NCBI GenBank assembly: GCA_023418755.1
Contig: JAEZZE010000431.1
Coordinates: forward strand, 1 to 14,073
Direction of reading: 5' to 3'
Source of the DNA: Bacillota bacterium
Lineage (GTDB): Bacteria; Bacillota; Bacilli; Paenibacillales; Paenibacillaceae
Length of the DNA stretch: 14,073 nt
Shown here: piece after piece, positions 6,482 through 13,743 of the stretch
Layout: each line of letters begins with the position of its first letter
How positions within the stretch are numbered: the first letter of the stretch is position 1
Made by a program: the position numbers and the translations under genes
Notes under the pieces: generated by a model
The model's input: the letters and a program-made list of their open reading frames with translations, nothing else
What the model was told of the DNA's origin: nothing
Database searches by the model: none

Positions 6482-7366
6482 TCAGTAGGCTTCGCGGGCC
6501 GTCGAGACGCGCTGTCTCAGCTTGCGCACGACAAACCCGTGCGAAGGGGAAAACAGGAAGGCGAGCACGAACAGCATGCCCGCGACGCAAACCATGCAGC
6601 CCGCGATCGACGCGTCCAGCGCGGCGGCGGCGTAATATCCGCCTACCGAGCTGACCACTCCGATGATCAGGCTCAATCCGATCATCGTGCCGAGACGGTC
6701 CGTCAGCAGATAGGCCGTCGCCGGCGGCACGATCAGCAATCCGACGACGAGAATCGCCCCGACGCTCTCGAACGAGCTGACCGTAGCCATGGATACGAGC
6801 CCCATCAGCACGTAGTGGAACAGCGCGACCGGAATGCCGATGGCCGCCGCCAGCGCCGGATCGAACGCGCACAGCTTGAACTGCTTGTAGAACAACGTAA
6901 TGAGAGCCGCGATAATGAACAGCGTGATTCCGAGCAGCCATACCGCCTTGGGCCCCAGATCGACTCCGCCTAGGACAAGCGAATTCCACTGCACGTAGGC
7001 GATCTCCCCGTACAGCACGCAATCCAGGTCCAGATCGACGTTCTGCGCGTTGAGGCTGACCAGCAGCACGCCCGCCGCGAACAGAGAAGTGAACACGACC
7101 CCGATCGACGCGTCGTTCTGCACGCCGCTCTGCTGGAACATCTGGATAAGGAATACGGTCAGGAAGCCGATGATCGCCGCCCCGAACAGCATAAAGAACG
7201 AATCCCTCGAGCCGCTGACCAGAAACGCGATCACGATTCCCGGCAGCACCGAGTGGCTGATCGCGTCGCCCACGAGCGCCATCCGGCGCAAAATAAGAAA
7301 GCAGCCGAGAATCCCGCAGCAGGCCGCGACCAACGCGCCCGTCAGCATAATCCAAAATCCGCTCAT
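6482..7366 (-). CDS. mntD: Manganese ABC transporter, second permease subunit
   Basis: An ABC-3 family membrane permease of 294 residues, the usual size for MntD, with about eight or nine hydrophobic segments. The family signature near the N-terminus is clear: GCFLILRRMALVGDAISHSV followed by LPGIVIAFL. With MntC it should form the channel for Mn2+, and possibly other divalent metals, passed on by MntA and driven by MntB. The ATG at 7366 overlaps the mntC stop as ATGA, with a GGGGGGTG stretch just before it, implying coupled translation. The open frame runs 24 codons further upstream into mntC, but that section is not permease-like. The closing residues (KLRQRVSTAREAY) are basic and probably cytoplasmic. 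Last gene of the operon, with a terminator 27 bases beyond. Substrate assignment rests on the two-permease operon layout and the binding protein. Confidence 0.87.
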   Translation of the reverse strand: MSGFWIMLTGALVAACCGILGCFLILRRMALVGDAISHSVLPGIVIAFLVSGSRDSFFMLFGAAIIGFLTVFLIQMFQQSGVQNDASIGVVFTSLFAAGVLLVSLNAQNVDLDLDCVLYGEIAYVQWNSLVLGGVDLGPKAVWLLGITLFIIAALITLFYKQFKLCAFDPALAAAIGIPVALFHYVLMGLVSMATVSSFESVGAILVVGLLIVPPATAYLLTDRLGTMIGLSLIIGVVSSVGGYYAAAALDASIAGCMVCVAGMLFVLAFLFSPSHGFVVRKLRQRVSTAREAY

Positions 7367-8310
7367 GCCGACACCCCCCGTTCCTTCGCGGATGCGTTGA
7401 CTCCGGTTCCCGCCTGCTTGGCGCTCTCCGTCGCCCACTCCCGCTTGGCGGAGTAGCGGCGGACAAGCTTGGCGATCACGCCGCGGCGCGGACCGAACAG
7501 CACGGAGCCGACGAATACCGTCGTCGCGGTCAGTACGCTGAGCGGTCCTGTCGGGAGCTGCTCCGTGCCGGCGCTGACCCAGGTGCCGATCGCGCCGCTC
7601 AGCGCGCCGAACAGGCCGGACAACGCCGTCATGACGCCGAGCCGGTCCGTCCAGTATCGGGCGGATACGGCCGGCGTGATCAGCAGCGCCGCGACGAGCA
7701 CGACGCCGACCGCCTGGATGCCGACGACGACGGCGATCGTAACGAGCCAGAGCAGCAGCTGTTCCAGCGTCGCGACCGAGAAGCCGAGTCCCCGGGCGTA
7801 GCCCGGATCGAAGCTGATCAGCTTGAATTCCTTAAATAGCACCGCGCAGACGACGATCAGCACGATCGCGACGCTCGTCATCGTGTAGACGTCCTTGGAC
7901 GTCATCGAGGCCGCTTGCCCGAACAGAAACTTGTCGAGCCCGCTCTGGTTGCCGTAGGAGCTGTGCTGAATTTGCGTCAGCAGCACGATGCCGAGCCCGA
8001 AAAACACGGACAGCACGATCCCCATCGCCGCATCCTGCTTGATGCGTGAAAACCTCGTAATCCAACTGATGCCCACCGTGGCGATCATGCCGGCGACGAT
8101 CGCGCCGATCATGAACAGCCCGACGGACTTGACTTCCGTCAGCATGAAGGCGATGCAGATGCCGGGAAGGGCGGCGTGTGCCAGCGTATCCCCGATCAAG
8201 CTCTGCTTGCGCAGAAAAGCGAACGTTCCGACGACTCCGGTGCTGATGCCGAGCAGCATGCTTCCCAGCAGAATCCATTGCAGGTTCGGATCGGTAATAA
8301 GATTAAGCAT
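7363..8310 (-). CDS. mntC: Manganese ABC transporter, first permease subunit
   Basis: An ABC-3 family permease of 315 residues. It is homologous to the neighbouring MntD, sharing the block FAFLRKQSLIGDTLAHAALP near residues 31-50. Several hydrophobic helices follow, with the family's LVAALLITPAVSARYWTDRL segment towards the C-terminus. After about residue 270 there is a basic, hydrophilic tail (SAKREWATESAKQAG to the end) that MntD lacks. It is far shorter than the long C-terminal region I recall in Bacillus MntC (about 435 residues). ATG at 8310 has AAGGAG about 10 bases upstream and lies six bases after the mntB stop. Two permease genes in one metal operon match the MntABCD/TroABCD layout rather than the single-permease Znu or Psa layouts. 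Confidence 0.87.
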   Translation of the reverse strand: MLNLITDPNLQWILLGSMLLGISTGVVGTFAFLRKQSLIGDTLAHAALPGICIAFMLTEVKSVGLFMIGAIVAGMIATVGISWITRFSRIKQDAAMGIVLSVFFGLGIVLLTQIQHSSYGNQSGLDKFLFGQAASMTSKDVYTMTSVAIVLIVVCAVLFKEFKLISFDPGYARGLGFSVATLEQLLLWLVTIAVVVGIQAVGVVLVAALLITPAVSARYWTDRLGVMTALSGLFGALSGAIGTWVSAGTEQLPTGPLSVLTATTVFVGSVLFGPRRGVIAKLVRRYSAKREWATESAKQAGTGVNASAKERGVSA

Positions 8311-8316
8311 GCCTCC

Positions 8317-9105
8317 TCATCTCCTTCCCGCGATCAGAACGGGCTCTTCGGCGCCGCCGTGGCTTTTCAGGAACGTCAATCTTCCTCCGTACGCCTTCTG
8401 GAGCTTATCCTCGGTGAACGTCGTAGCCGTCGGCCCGTAAGCGACGAGCTCGCCGTTGAGCAGCATGACCGAGTCGAAATATTGCTCTACGGTCGCCAGG
8501 TCGTGATGAACGACCAGAACCGTTTTCCCTTGCCGTTTCAGCTCGTTCAGCAATTGGATAATGGCCTTCTCCGTGGCGGCGTCCACCCCCGCGAACGGCT
8601 CATCCATGAAGTACAGCGTCGCGTCCTGGGCTAGCGCCCGGGCGAGAAACACCCGTTGCTGCTGCCCGCCGGACAGCTGGCTGATCTGCCTTCCCGCGAA
8701 ATCGGCCATCCCGACTTTGGACAGGCATTCCATGCCGATCGATTTCTCCTTGGCTCCCGGCCTTCTGAACAGGCCTAATCTTCCGTATCTTCCCATCATC
8801 ACGACATCCAAAGCATTGGTGGGAAAATCCCAATCGACCGATTCCCTCTGCGGAACGTAGCCGACGAGTTTTCTTTGCGACTTATAGGGCTTGCCGTAGA
8901 CGAGCGTCTCTCCGCTCAGCGACGGCTGCAGGCCGAGAATCGCCTTGATCAGCGTCGACTTGCCCGCGCCGTTCGGCCCGATGATTCCGATCAGCTCGCC
9001 TTCCGTTGCTTCGAACGAGACGTTGCGGACGACGGGCTTCTTCTGATACGCAACCGTCATATTCGTTACGCTCAGCGGTGCGTTTCCCGCGTTTTTCGTT
9101 GCCAT
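8317..9105 (-). CDS. mntB: Manganese ABC transporter, ATP-binding subunit
   Basis: A 262-residue ABC ATPase with all the expected motifs: Walker A GPNGAGKST (43-51), Q-loop Q86 in the metal-family sequence PQRESVDWDFP, signature LSGGQ (144-148), Walker B LYFMDE (164-169) and the switch histidine in VVHHDL (200-201). The VDWDFP sequence after the Q-loop is characteristic of zinc/manganese/iron importer ATPases. It should bind the cytoplasmic faces of MntC and MntD and power uptake. ATG at 9105 is preceded by AAGGGGAG at about 7 bases. The gap to mntA is 16 bp. Confidence 0.9.
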   Translation of the reverse strand: MATKNAGNAPLSVTNMTVAYQKKPVVRNVSFEATEGELIGIIGPNGAGKSTLIKAILGLQPSLSGETLVYGKPYKSQRKLVGYVPQRESVDWDFPTNALDVVMMGRYGRLGLFRRPGAKEKSIGMECLSKVGMADFAGRQISQLSGGQQQRVFLARALAQDATLYFMDEPFAGVDAATEKAIIQLLNELKRQGKTVLVVHHDLATVEQYFDSVMLLNGELVAYGPTATTFTEDKLQKAYGGRLTFLKSHGGAEEPVLIAGRR

Positions 9106-9121
9106 CGTCTTTCTCCCCTTT

Positions 9122-10072
9122 CTATTTCAGCGCTTCGACGATCGTATCCACGTTATGCCGGACCATTCCGATATAAGTCCCTTCTTCGGTTCCGTCCTTG
9201 CCCATCGCATCGGAGAACAGCTCTCCTCCGATCTTGACCTCGTGCCCCATCTTCTTAGCGCCCTCGATGACCGCCTCGATCGATTTTTTGGGCACGCTCG
9301 ATTCCACGAATACGGCTTTGATGCCCCGCTCCACGAGCCTGTCGCGCAGAGCGGTCACGTCCTTGGAGCCGTACTCGGCCGCCGTGCTGATGCCTTGCAG
9401 GCCGACGACCTCGATTCCGTACGCGTCTCCGAAATACCCGAAGGCGTCGTGAGCCGTCACCATTACCCGACCCTGTTCGGGTATCTCGGCGATTCGCTCG
9501 CGGGCGTAGCCGTCCAACTGATCCAGTTTCGCGAGATAGACGTCCGCTCGCTCCCGATATCCGGCTTCGTCCTCCGGATCGATCTCGATCAGCGTGTCGC
9601 GGATCGTCTCCGTCGCGCTCATCCACAGCTTCACGTTAAACCAAACATGGGGATCGTACGTGCCGTCCCCCGCCGATCGCAGCGAGGACTCGGGAATGTT
9701 TCTCGTCACCGGGACGACCGTCTTTTTCTTGCTCATTTTCTCGAAAATTTCCGTCATCTTTCCTTCCAGATGCAATCCGCCGTACAAAATGACGTTCGCG
9801 TCTTCCAGCTTGGCGATATCCCCTTGCGACGCTTTATATAAGTGGGGATCGACTCCCGGCCCCATCAGCCCGATCACCTCGACGCGATCTCCCCCGATCT
9901 CCTTGGCGACGTCGCTGATCATGCCGATCGTTGCCGTCACGCGAAGCTTGCCGTCGTCCTTGAACGCCCCCGATCCTTGCCCGCAGCCCGTAACGACCGC
10001 GGCGGCCGGTATGACGAGAAATAATAAAGTCATAATAAATCGTTTGATCGATGATGGCATTGGCCTCTTCAT
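9122..10072 (-). CDS. mntA: Manganese ABC transporter, metal-binding lipoprotein
   Basis: A cluster A-I (TroA/ZnuA-type) solute-binding lipoprotein of 316 residues. A signal sequence (10-29) ends in the lipobox V27-T28-G29-C30, so the mature protein is tethered outside the membrane. Four likely metal ligands sit in family motifs: H77 (VDPHLYK), H142 (DPHVWFN), H208 (VTAHDAFGYF) and D288 (LFSDAMG). The third ligand is histidine, as in TroA, rather than the glutamate of PsaA, so zinc binding is possible. The region from LQGISTAAE to the end, with VFVESSVPKKSIEAVIEGAK and GTYIGMVRHNVDTIVEAL, closely resembles MntA of Bacillus from memory. There is no histidine-rich loop of the kind common in ZnuA, which also favours manganese. 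ATG at 10072 has GGGAGGAG upstream at a spacing of about 9-11. First gene of mntABCD. Confidence 0.9.
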   Translation of the reverse strand: MKRPMPSSIKRFIMTLLFLVIPAAAVVTGCGQGSGAFKDDGKLRVTATIGMISDVAKEIGGDRVEVIGLMGPGVDPHLYKASQGDIAKLEDANVILYGGLHLEGKMTEIFEKMSKKKTVVPVTRNIPESSLRSAGDGTYDPHVWFNVKLWMSATETIRDTLIEIDPEDEAGYRERADVYLAKLDQLDGYARERIAEIPEQGRVMVTAHDAFGYFGDAYGIEVVGLQGISTAAEYGSKDVTALRDRLVERGIKAVFVESSVPKKSIEAVIEGAKKMGHEVKIGGELFSDAMGKDGTEEGTYIGMVRHNVDTIVEALK

Positions 10073-10110
10073 CCTGCTTCTCTCCTCCCGATAGCTCTCT
10101 CGCTCTCTTT

Positions 10111-10160
10111 GCCTTTAAACAACTGTTTTGCTAGTACGACTAATACTTTCCCAAGGGACT
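10111..10160 (-). promoter_or_regulatory. Palindromic elements in the mntA leader; possible metal-regulator operators
   Basis: Two small imperfect palindromes lie between the predicted transcription start and mntA: AAACA-ac-TGTTT (10117-10128), next to a TTTGCC stretch (10109-10114), and TTTCCC-aa-GGGACT (10147-10160). MntR, a DtxR-family repressor, controls mntABCD in Bacillus by binding a palindromic site near the promoter, so one of these may be its target. I cannot confirm a match to the MntR consensus by eye. Confidence 0.25.
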
Positions 10161-10170
10161 CTTTGTTTAT

Positions 10171-10198
10171 ATTATACAACTAAGTTTACCCAATGCAA
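10171..10198 (-). promoter_or_regulatory. Probable sigma-A promoter of mntABCD
   Basis: On the minus strand a perfect TATAAT (10171-10176) lies 16 bp from TTGCAT (10193-10198), within an AT-rich stretch that stands out from the GC-rich surroundings. Transcription would start near 10164, giving a leader of about 92 nt that carries the mntA ribosome binding site and the palindromes described above. Confidence 0.65.
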
Positions 10199-10201
10199 CA
10201 T

Positions 10202-10268
10202 TTAAAATAAAAAAATGCTTCTTTCCCGTATGGCCTACATCCGATGAGTCCGATTTTTGAGGAGCATT
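10202..10268 (-). terminator. Candidate terminator upstream of the mntA promoter
   Basis: On the minus strand AATGCTCCT (10268-10260) can pair with AGAAGCATT (10222-10214) with one A-C mismatch, across a 37-nt loop. It is followed by a strong run, TTTTTTATTTT (about 10213 to 10203). It ends just before the -35 box of mntA, where it would insulate the metal operon from transcripts coming from the PBP operon or from the non-coding region between. The loop is long for a classical terminator, hence moderate confidence. Confidence 0.4.
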
Positions 10269-10552
10269 ATCCGGTATCGCCGATCATCTCGACTTCGTCG
10301 TAGGCCTATCGCCGGACCGGCGCACGACACGCGGATGGCGCCTTAACAAGCATACGACGTTAAGGGGCCGCCCCGAGCGGGACGACCCCTGTGCGCTTTA
10401 TTTTTCCCGAACGCCCCGAGCGTCCGGTCGACCCGCATTCGCGTTCGCCGCATTGCGGCACAGCCGGAGCTGGCGGGGTTCGCGGCTATCCGTCCTTGCG
10501 CCCGAACCGCGTCTTCTCCGCCCTGCGCCGCGTTCGAGCCTTCTCCGTCCTG
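10269..10552. other. Non-coding structured intergenic region
   Basis: No credible coding sequence lies between the candidate terminator and the PBP stop codon. The region holds several inverted repeats. One is the hairpin pair at 10337-10390. Another is a stem CCGAACGC/GCGTCCGG (10408-10428) next to a TTTATTTTT run. A third is a long-range GGCCTAC (10232-10238) with GTAGGCC (10299-10305). It could be a long 3' untranslated region of the PBP operon or encode a small RNA. The first 60 or so bases after the PBP stop contain loosely repeated GC-rich units. Confidence 0.4.
10337..10390. repeat. Two overlapping, mutually exclusive hairpins
   Basis: GGCGCCTTAAC (10337-10347) pairs with GTTAAGGGGCC (10359-10369), with one mismatch in 11 and an 11-nt loop. 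The right arm of this stem is also the left arm of a second hairpin, AGGGG...CCCCT (10363-10367 with 10386-10390), which contains inner CG/CG and CCC/GGG pairs around a GAGC loop. Only one can form at a time. In the plus direction TTTATTTTT follows about seven bases after the second hairpin; in the minus direction there is no good T-tract. Confidence 0.45.
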
Positions 10553-12601
10553 CTACCGGTCTCCTGCGTCGGAAGAAACCGAATCCGATTGTATGCCGTA
10601 CAACGAAGGGCGCGGAGTGCCGTACAGACCGATCTCCGCGTCGTACGCGTCGAAGATTTGCCGCGCGATAGGTGCCGCTCCCCAGCCTCCGTAGCCGCCA
10701 TCCGGCACGACGATCGCGACGGCCAGCTTCGGTTTGTCCGCGGGCGCGTAGGCGATAAACACGGCGTTCTCCACTTTCCGGCGGTTGCCGACATCTTGCT
10801 GGGACGTTCCCGTTTTTCGCAGGAACGTATAAGGAACGCCTTCGAAGCCTTGAACTTTAACTTCGGCCATCCCCTTCTCGATCGCCTTCCAATATTCGTC
10901 GGGAACGTCGATCGAATTCAGCATTTCCGATTGGAAGTCCACGGTGACGTTGCCGTCGACGTCGCGGATTTCCTGCACGAACTGCGGCTTCATCCGCTTG
11001 CCGTGGCTGGCCAGCGTCGCCGCGTATTGCGCGAGCTGCAGCGTCGTGTATTTGGCCTGCTGTCCCCAGGCGGAGCGGATTAGCGCGGATTGAAGACCTT
11101 CGGTCTTCGTGCTCTTGAAGTAGTCGATAACGCCTGCGGATTCGCCCTGAAGCCCGCTGCCGGTCGTAACGCCCAAGCCGAACTGCTTCATGTAGTCGTC
11201 CCAAAGGACCAAGCCCGAATCGCCTTCAAATTGAAAGAGCTTATTGCCGATCATCGCGGACATGAAGGCGTTGGACGACTTGGCGATCGCCTGCCATGCC
11301 GTAATTTTCCCGTTGGCCGCGTTGCTCGCGTTCCAGATGCGAACCTCGTGGCCTTTGCGTCCGAATTCGAAATAACCCGGATCGTTAAAAACCGTACTTG
11401 TCGTAAACAGCTTCTCGTTCAACCCGAGAAGAACGGACAGAGGCTTCTGCGTGGAGCCCAGGTACACCAAGGACGACGGGTGATTTTTGCGCTGCTCGTA
11501 TTCCTCGTACGGAGGCTGAACCTCGCGAATCGTGCCGTTGTACTGGAAAAACTGGATCGCATCCAGATCCTTCTGGCTGATTCCGCCCTGCCATACGCTC
11601 GGATCGTAGTCCGGCATGCTGGCCATCGCGATCACCTTGCCCGTGTCCACTTCCATCGCCACGGCGTAGCCCGTCGTCGGATGCGCGCTCTCGTACTGCT
11701 TGCCCTTCGCGTTCCGTACGAATTCGATATGCTCCATAATCGCCTGCTGCGTCTTCAACTGTACGCTGCGATTGATCGTCAGGTACAGATTCTCGCCTTT
11801 GACCGGCTTCGTCAGCTTCATCGGGCCGATAATTTCCCCCTGGTTGTTCACGGGGTACTCCTTGACGCCGTTGCTGCCGCGAAGCTCGTCCTGGTACATC
11901 AGCTCCAGGCCGTCGAACCCGACGTCTTCGTCATTGATGTATCTGAGTGCCTTGTCCGGCTGGTCTTTGTCGATTTCCTTGTACTTGTCGAGATCCTTCG
12001 CGCCCTTCAGCTTCTTCATGTAGCCCACAAGCTGTACGGCGACGCGGTCATCGCTGTACTGGCGGATGCTCTCCTCGACGACGTCGATCCCCTTGAACTC
12101 CTGACGATGCTCGGAGAAATAAGCGATTTCTTCTTTCGTCAGCCCCGTCTTGATCCGCCTCTGCTGATGCAGGAGATGCACCCTTCCTTCCAAGTCCATA
12201 TCCTCGTAGACGTCCTGAACGGTAAGCGGGGGCGCGCTCTTGTCCCCCAAGCGGTCGAACACTTCGACGAGGCGGGCGGCAAGCGCCTTCGCTTCGTCGC
12301 TCTTCATCTTCACGTCCAGCGTAAAATACAGCGATTGGGTCGAGACCGAATAGGCGATCTCTTTCCCTTCCGAATCGTAGATGTTGCCTCGGATCGGAGG
12401 GACCGGAACGGTCCTGGAGCCGATCTGGTGCTCCTTCGCCTTCAGGCTGTCGCCTTCCACGAACTGCAAATAAGCCAATCTGACGATAAGTGCGGAAAAC
12501 ACGAAAAAAGTAAGGAAGAAAAACAAGTTCAACCGGAAGCTGAAATGCCGCCTGTTGCGTATTTCCCGCTTCTGCTCTTCTTCCGTTTTGCTGCTGCTCA
12601 C
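10553..12601 (-). CDS. Class B penicillin-binding protein (PBP2-type transpeptidase)
   Basis: A peptidoglycan transpeptidase of 682 residues that cross-links stem peptides outside the membrane. A short basic cytoplasmic tail (1-20) precedes one membrane anchor (about 24-46). A PBP dimerisation domain follows (RGNIYDSEGKEIAYSVSTQS at 71-90, to about 270), then the transpeptidase domain (about 305-655). Catalytic motifs are S383-T-Q-K386, S442-S-N444 and K596-T-G-T599, all intact, so it should be active and beta-lactam sensitive. The architecture fits the elongation-type PBP2 group (Bacillus PbpA/PbpH, E. coli MrdA), but orthology is not settled. I see no PASTA domains, which argues against a PbpB/SpoVD-type division or spore enzyme. 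The start is GTG at 12601, with AAGGAGGG eight bases upstream. It overlaps the upstream stop as GTGA, so translation is probably coupled to the transglutaminase-domain gene. Residues after about 660 are a low-complexity Ser/Asp tail. Confidence 0.9.
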   Translation of the reverse strand: MSSSKTEEEQKREIRNRRHFSFRLNLFFFLTFFVFSALIVRLAYLQFVEGDSLKAKEHQIGSRTVPVPPIRGNIYDSEGKEIAYSVSTQSLYFTLDVKMKSDEAKALAARLVEVFDRLGDKSAPPLTVQDVYEDMDLEGRVHLLHQQRRIKTGLTKEEIAYFSEHRQEFKGIDVVEESIRQYSDDRVAVQLVGYMKKLKGAKDLDKYKEIDKDQPDKALRYINDEDVGFDGLELMYQDELRGSNGVKEYPVNNQGEIIGPMKLTKPVKGENLYLTINRSVQLKTQQAIMEHIEFVRNAKGKQYESAHPTTGYAVAMEVDTGKVIAMASMPDYDPSVWQGGISQKDLDAIQFFQYNGTIREVQPPYEEYEQRKNHPSSLVYLGSTQKPLSVLLGLNEKLFTTSTVFNDPGYFEFGRKGHEVRIWNASNAANGKITAWQAIAKSSNAFMSAMIGNKLFQFEGDSGLVLWDDYMKQFGLGVTTGSGLQGESAGVIDYFKSTKTEGLQSALIRSAWGQQAKYTTLQLAQYAATLASHGKRMKPQFVQEIRDVDGNVTVDFQSEMLNSIDVPDEYWKAIEKGMAEVKVQGFEGVPYTFLRKTGTSQQDVGNRRKVENAVFIAYAPADKPKLAVAIVVPDGGYGGWGAAPIARQIFDAYDAEIGLYGTPRPSLYGIQSDSVSSDAGDR

Positions 12602-13743
12602 CCATTAATCCCTCCTTGCCGGATATGCGTATCGGCAAATCCGGGGGAATCGAACCAATTGCCCGTCTTTGCCCATGTCGAATCGAGCGGAATCCATCTT
12701 TGTTCTTCATTCGCATAAACTTCGTTCCAGGCATGCGCCCCGTAACCTCCGCGGCCGTCGTAGCCCAGTCCGGTCACTACTCGCACGTCCAAGCCGGCCG
12801 CCCGGGCCATCGCGGCGTACAACCTCGCGTAGTCGATGCATACCCCTTTGCGGGTGACGAACGTCGTCTCGGGGTTTTGCTCGCGCCATTCTCCCCATTC
12901 CTCGTAAGCCCGAACCTTGTCGTCGTCATACGAGACGCGAGTGCCGACCCAGTCGTACAACGCGCGCGCCTTAGCCCTGTCTCCTTCGCGATCCTTCGTA
13001 ACCGACAGCGCCGCCGCCACCACGTCTTCGGGAAGCTCCGCGTCGATCACGTCGTAACGCTTCTGCCAGAGCTGATCCAATTCGCCGGACATGGCCTTCG
13101 CGAACACCGGCAGACGTTCTTCCAGCACGTTGCCCGCGGCCGGACGGATGATCTGCGCCGCGACTTCCCGGTACAGACCGGACTGCTGAATGTAATCGGT
13201 CATCGGCCCCAGGGGAAACAGCGCGCAATAAGCGAACATCGCCGCGGTAAGCAGCAGCGCCCTGCCGGCCCCCATCGCCGCTCCCAGCGCGCCGCCGGCC
13301 GCTCGGCTTACGATTCCTCTCGAAGACGGGGATGACTCGGGCCCCGTCGAGCCCGGCAGGACCGCCTTCGCCGCCAGACCGGCCGCCAAGCGGACGAGCG
13401 CGTACGCGACCAGGAACAGCGCGGCGAATCTCAGCAAGGGCAAGTCCCGCAATCCGGTTACGGCCGTATAGAAAAACTGCGGCAGGGCGGCCGAATCCGG
13501 ACCGGGCCGCGAAACGCTGCGTTCGGCGAGCCACCCCTGCAGCCGGGGCGACAGCTCCGAAGCGGCTATCGCCGCCAGCGAGACCGCCAGCACCGTCAGC
13601 ACGGCCTCGCCCAGGAAGGACGCGAGCCGCCTGACGGAGCCGGAAGCGCCCCTGCGAACTCCTTGGTACAAGGATAGCGCTAGGATCGCGAGCAGCGCCC
13701 AGGTGACGAGATTGGCGTCGACAACCGTCCCCCAGCCCTTCAC
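12598..13743 (-). CDS. Membrane protein with CvpA-like N-terminus and extracellular transglutaminase-like domain
   Basis: A 381-residue protein in two parts. Residues 1-180 hold about four hydrophobic helices (roughly 11-26, 44-62, 101-122, 148-177) with a CvpA-like look. Basic residues after the first helix (R30, R31, R38, R39) and around 126-147 predict an outside N-terminus and an outside C-terminal domain. Residues about 235-365 form a transglutaminase-like domain with an apparent complete triad: C302 in RKGVCIDYARL, H337 in GYGAHAWNEVY, and D354 in IPLDSTW. Such domains may act as peptidases or acyl transferases. The GTG start at 13743 directly abuts the preceding TAG and has no clear ribosome binding site, implying translational reinitiation. 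The next in-frame start, TTG at codon 25, would cut off the first helix. It overlaps the PBP gene by 4 bp, suggesting a shared cell-wall role; the substrate is unknown. Confidence 0.85.
   Translation of the reverse strand: MKGWGTVVDANLVTWALLAILALSLYQGVRRGASGSVRRLASFLGEAVLTVLAVSLAAIAASELSPRLQGWLAERSVSRPGPDSAALPQFFYTAVTGLRDLPLLRFAALFLVAYALVRLAAGLAAKAVLPGSTGPESSPSSRGIVSRAAGGALGAAMGAGRALLLTAAMFAYCALFPLGPMTDYIQQSGLYREVAAQIIRPAAGNVLEERLPVFAKAMSGELDQLWQKRYDVIDAELPEDVVAAALSVTKDREGDRAKARALYDWVGTRVSYDDDKVRAYEEWGEWREQNPETTFVTRKGVCIDYARLYAAMARAAGLDVRVVTGLGYDGRGGYGAHAWNEVYANEEQRWIPLDSTWAKTGNWFDSPGFADTHIRQGGING

Noticed and set aside
10241..10265. A CCGATGAGTCC stretch resembling the hammerhead ribozyme core
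   Set aside because: The base before GATGA is C rather than the required CT context, and no matching GAAA core segment or closing stems were found.
10490..10552. Loosely repeated GC-rich 27-base units just after the PBP stop, possible C-terminal extension or frameshift
   Set aside because: Only about 19 of 27 bases match between units, and the alternative frame gives an Arg/Lys-rich peptide unlike PBP tails.
10391..11083. A 230-codon plus-strand frame beginning in the non-coding region
   Set aside because: Most of it is antisense to the PBP C-terminus and the composition is Arg-rich; no ribosome binding site was seen.
11090..12718. A 542-codon plus-strand frame opposite the PBP gene
   Set aside because: No domain; the minus strand carries all three PBP catalytic motifs in register.
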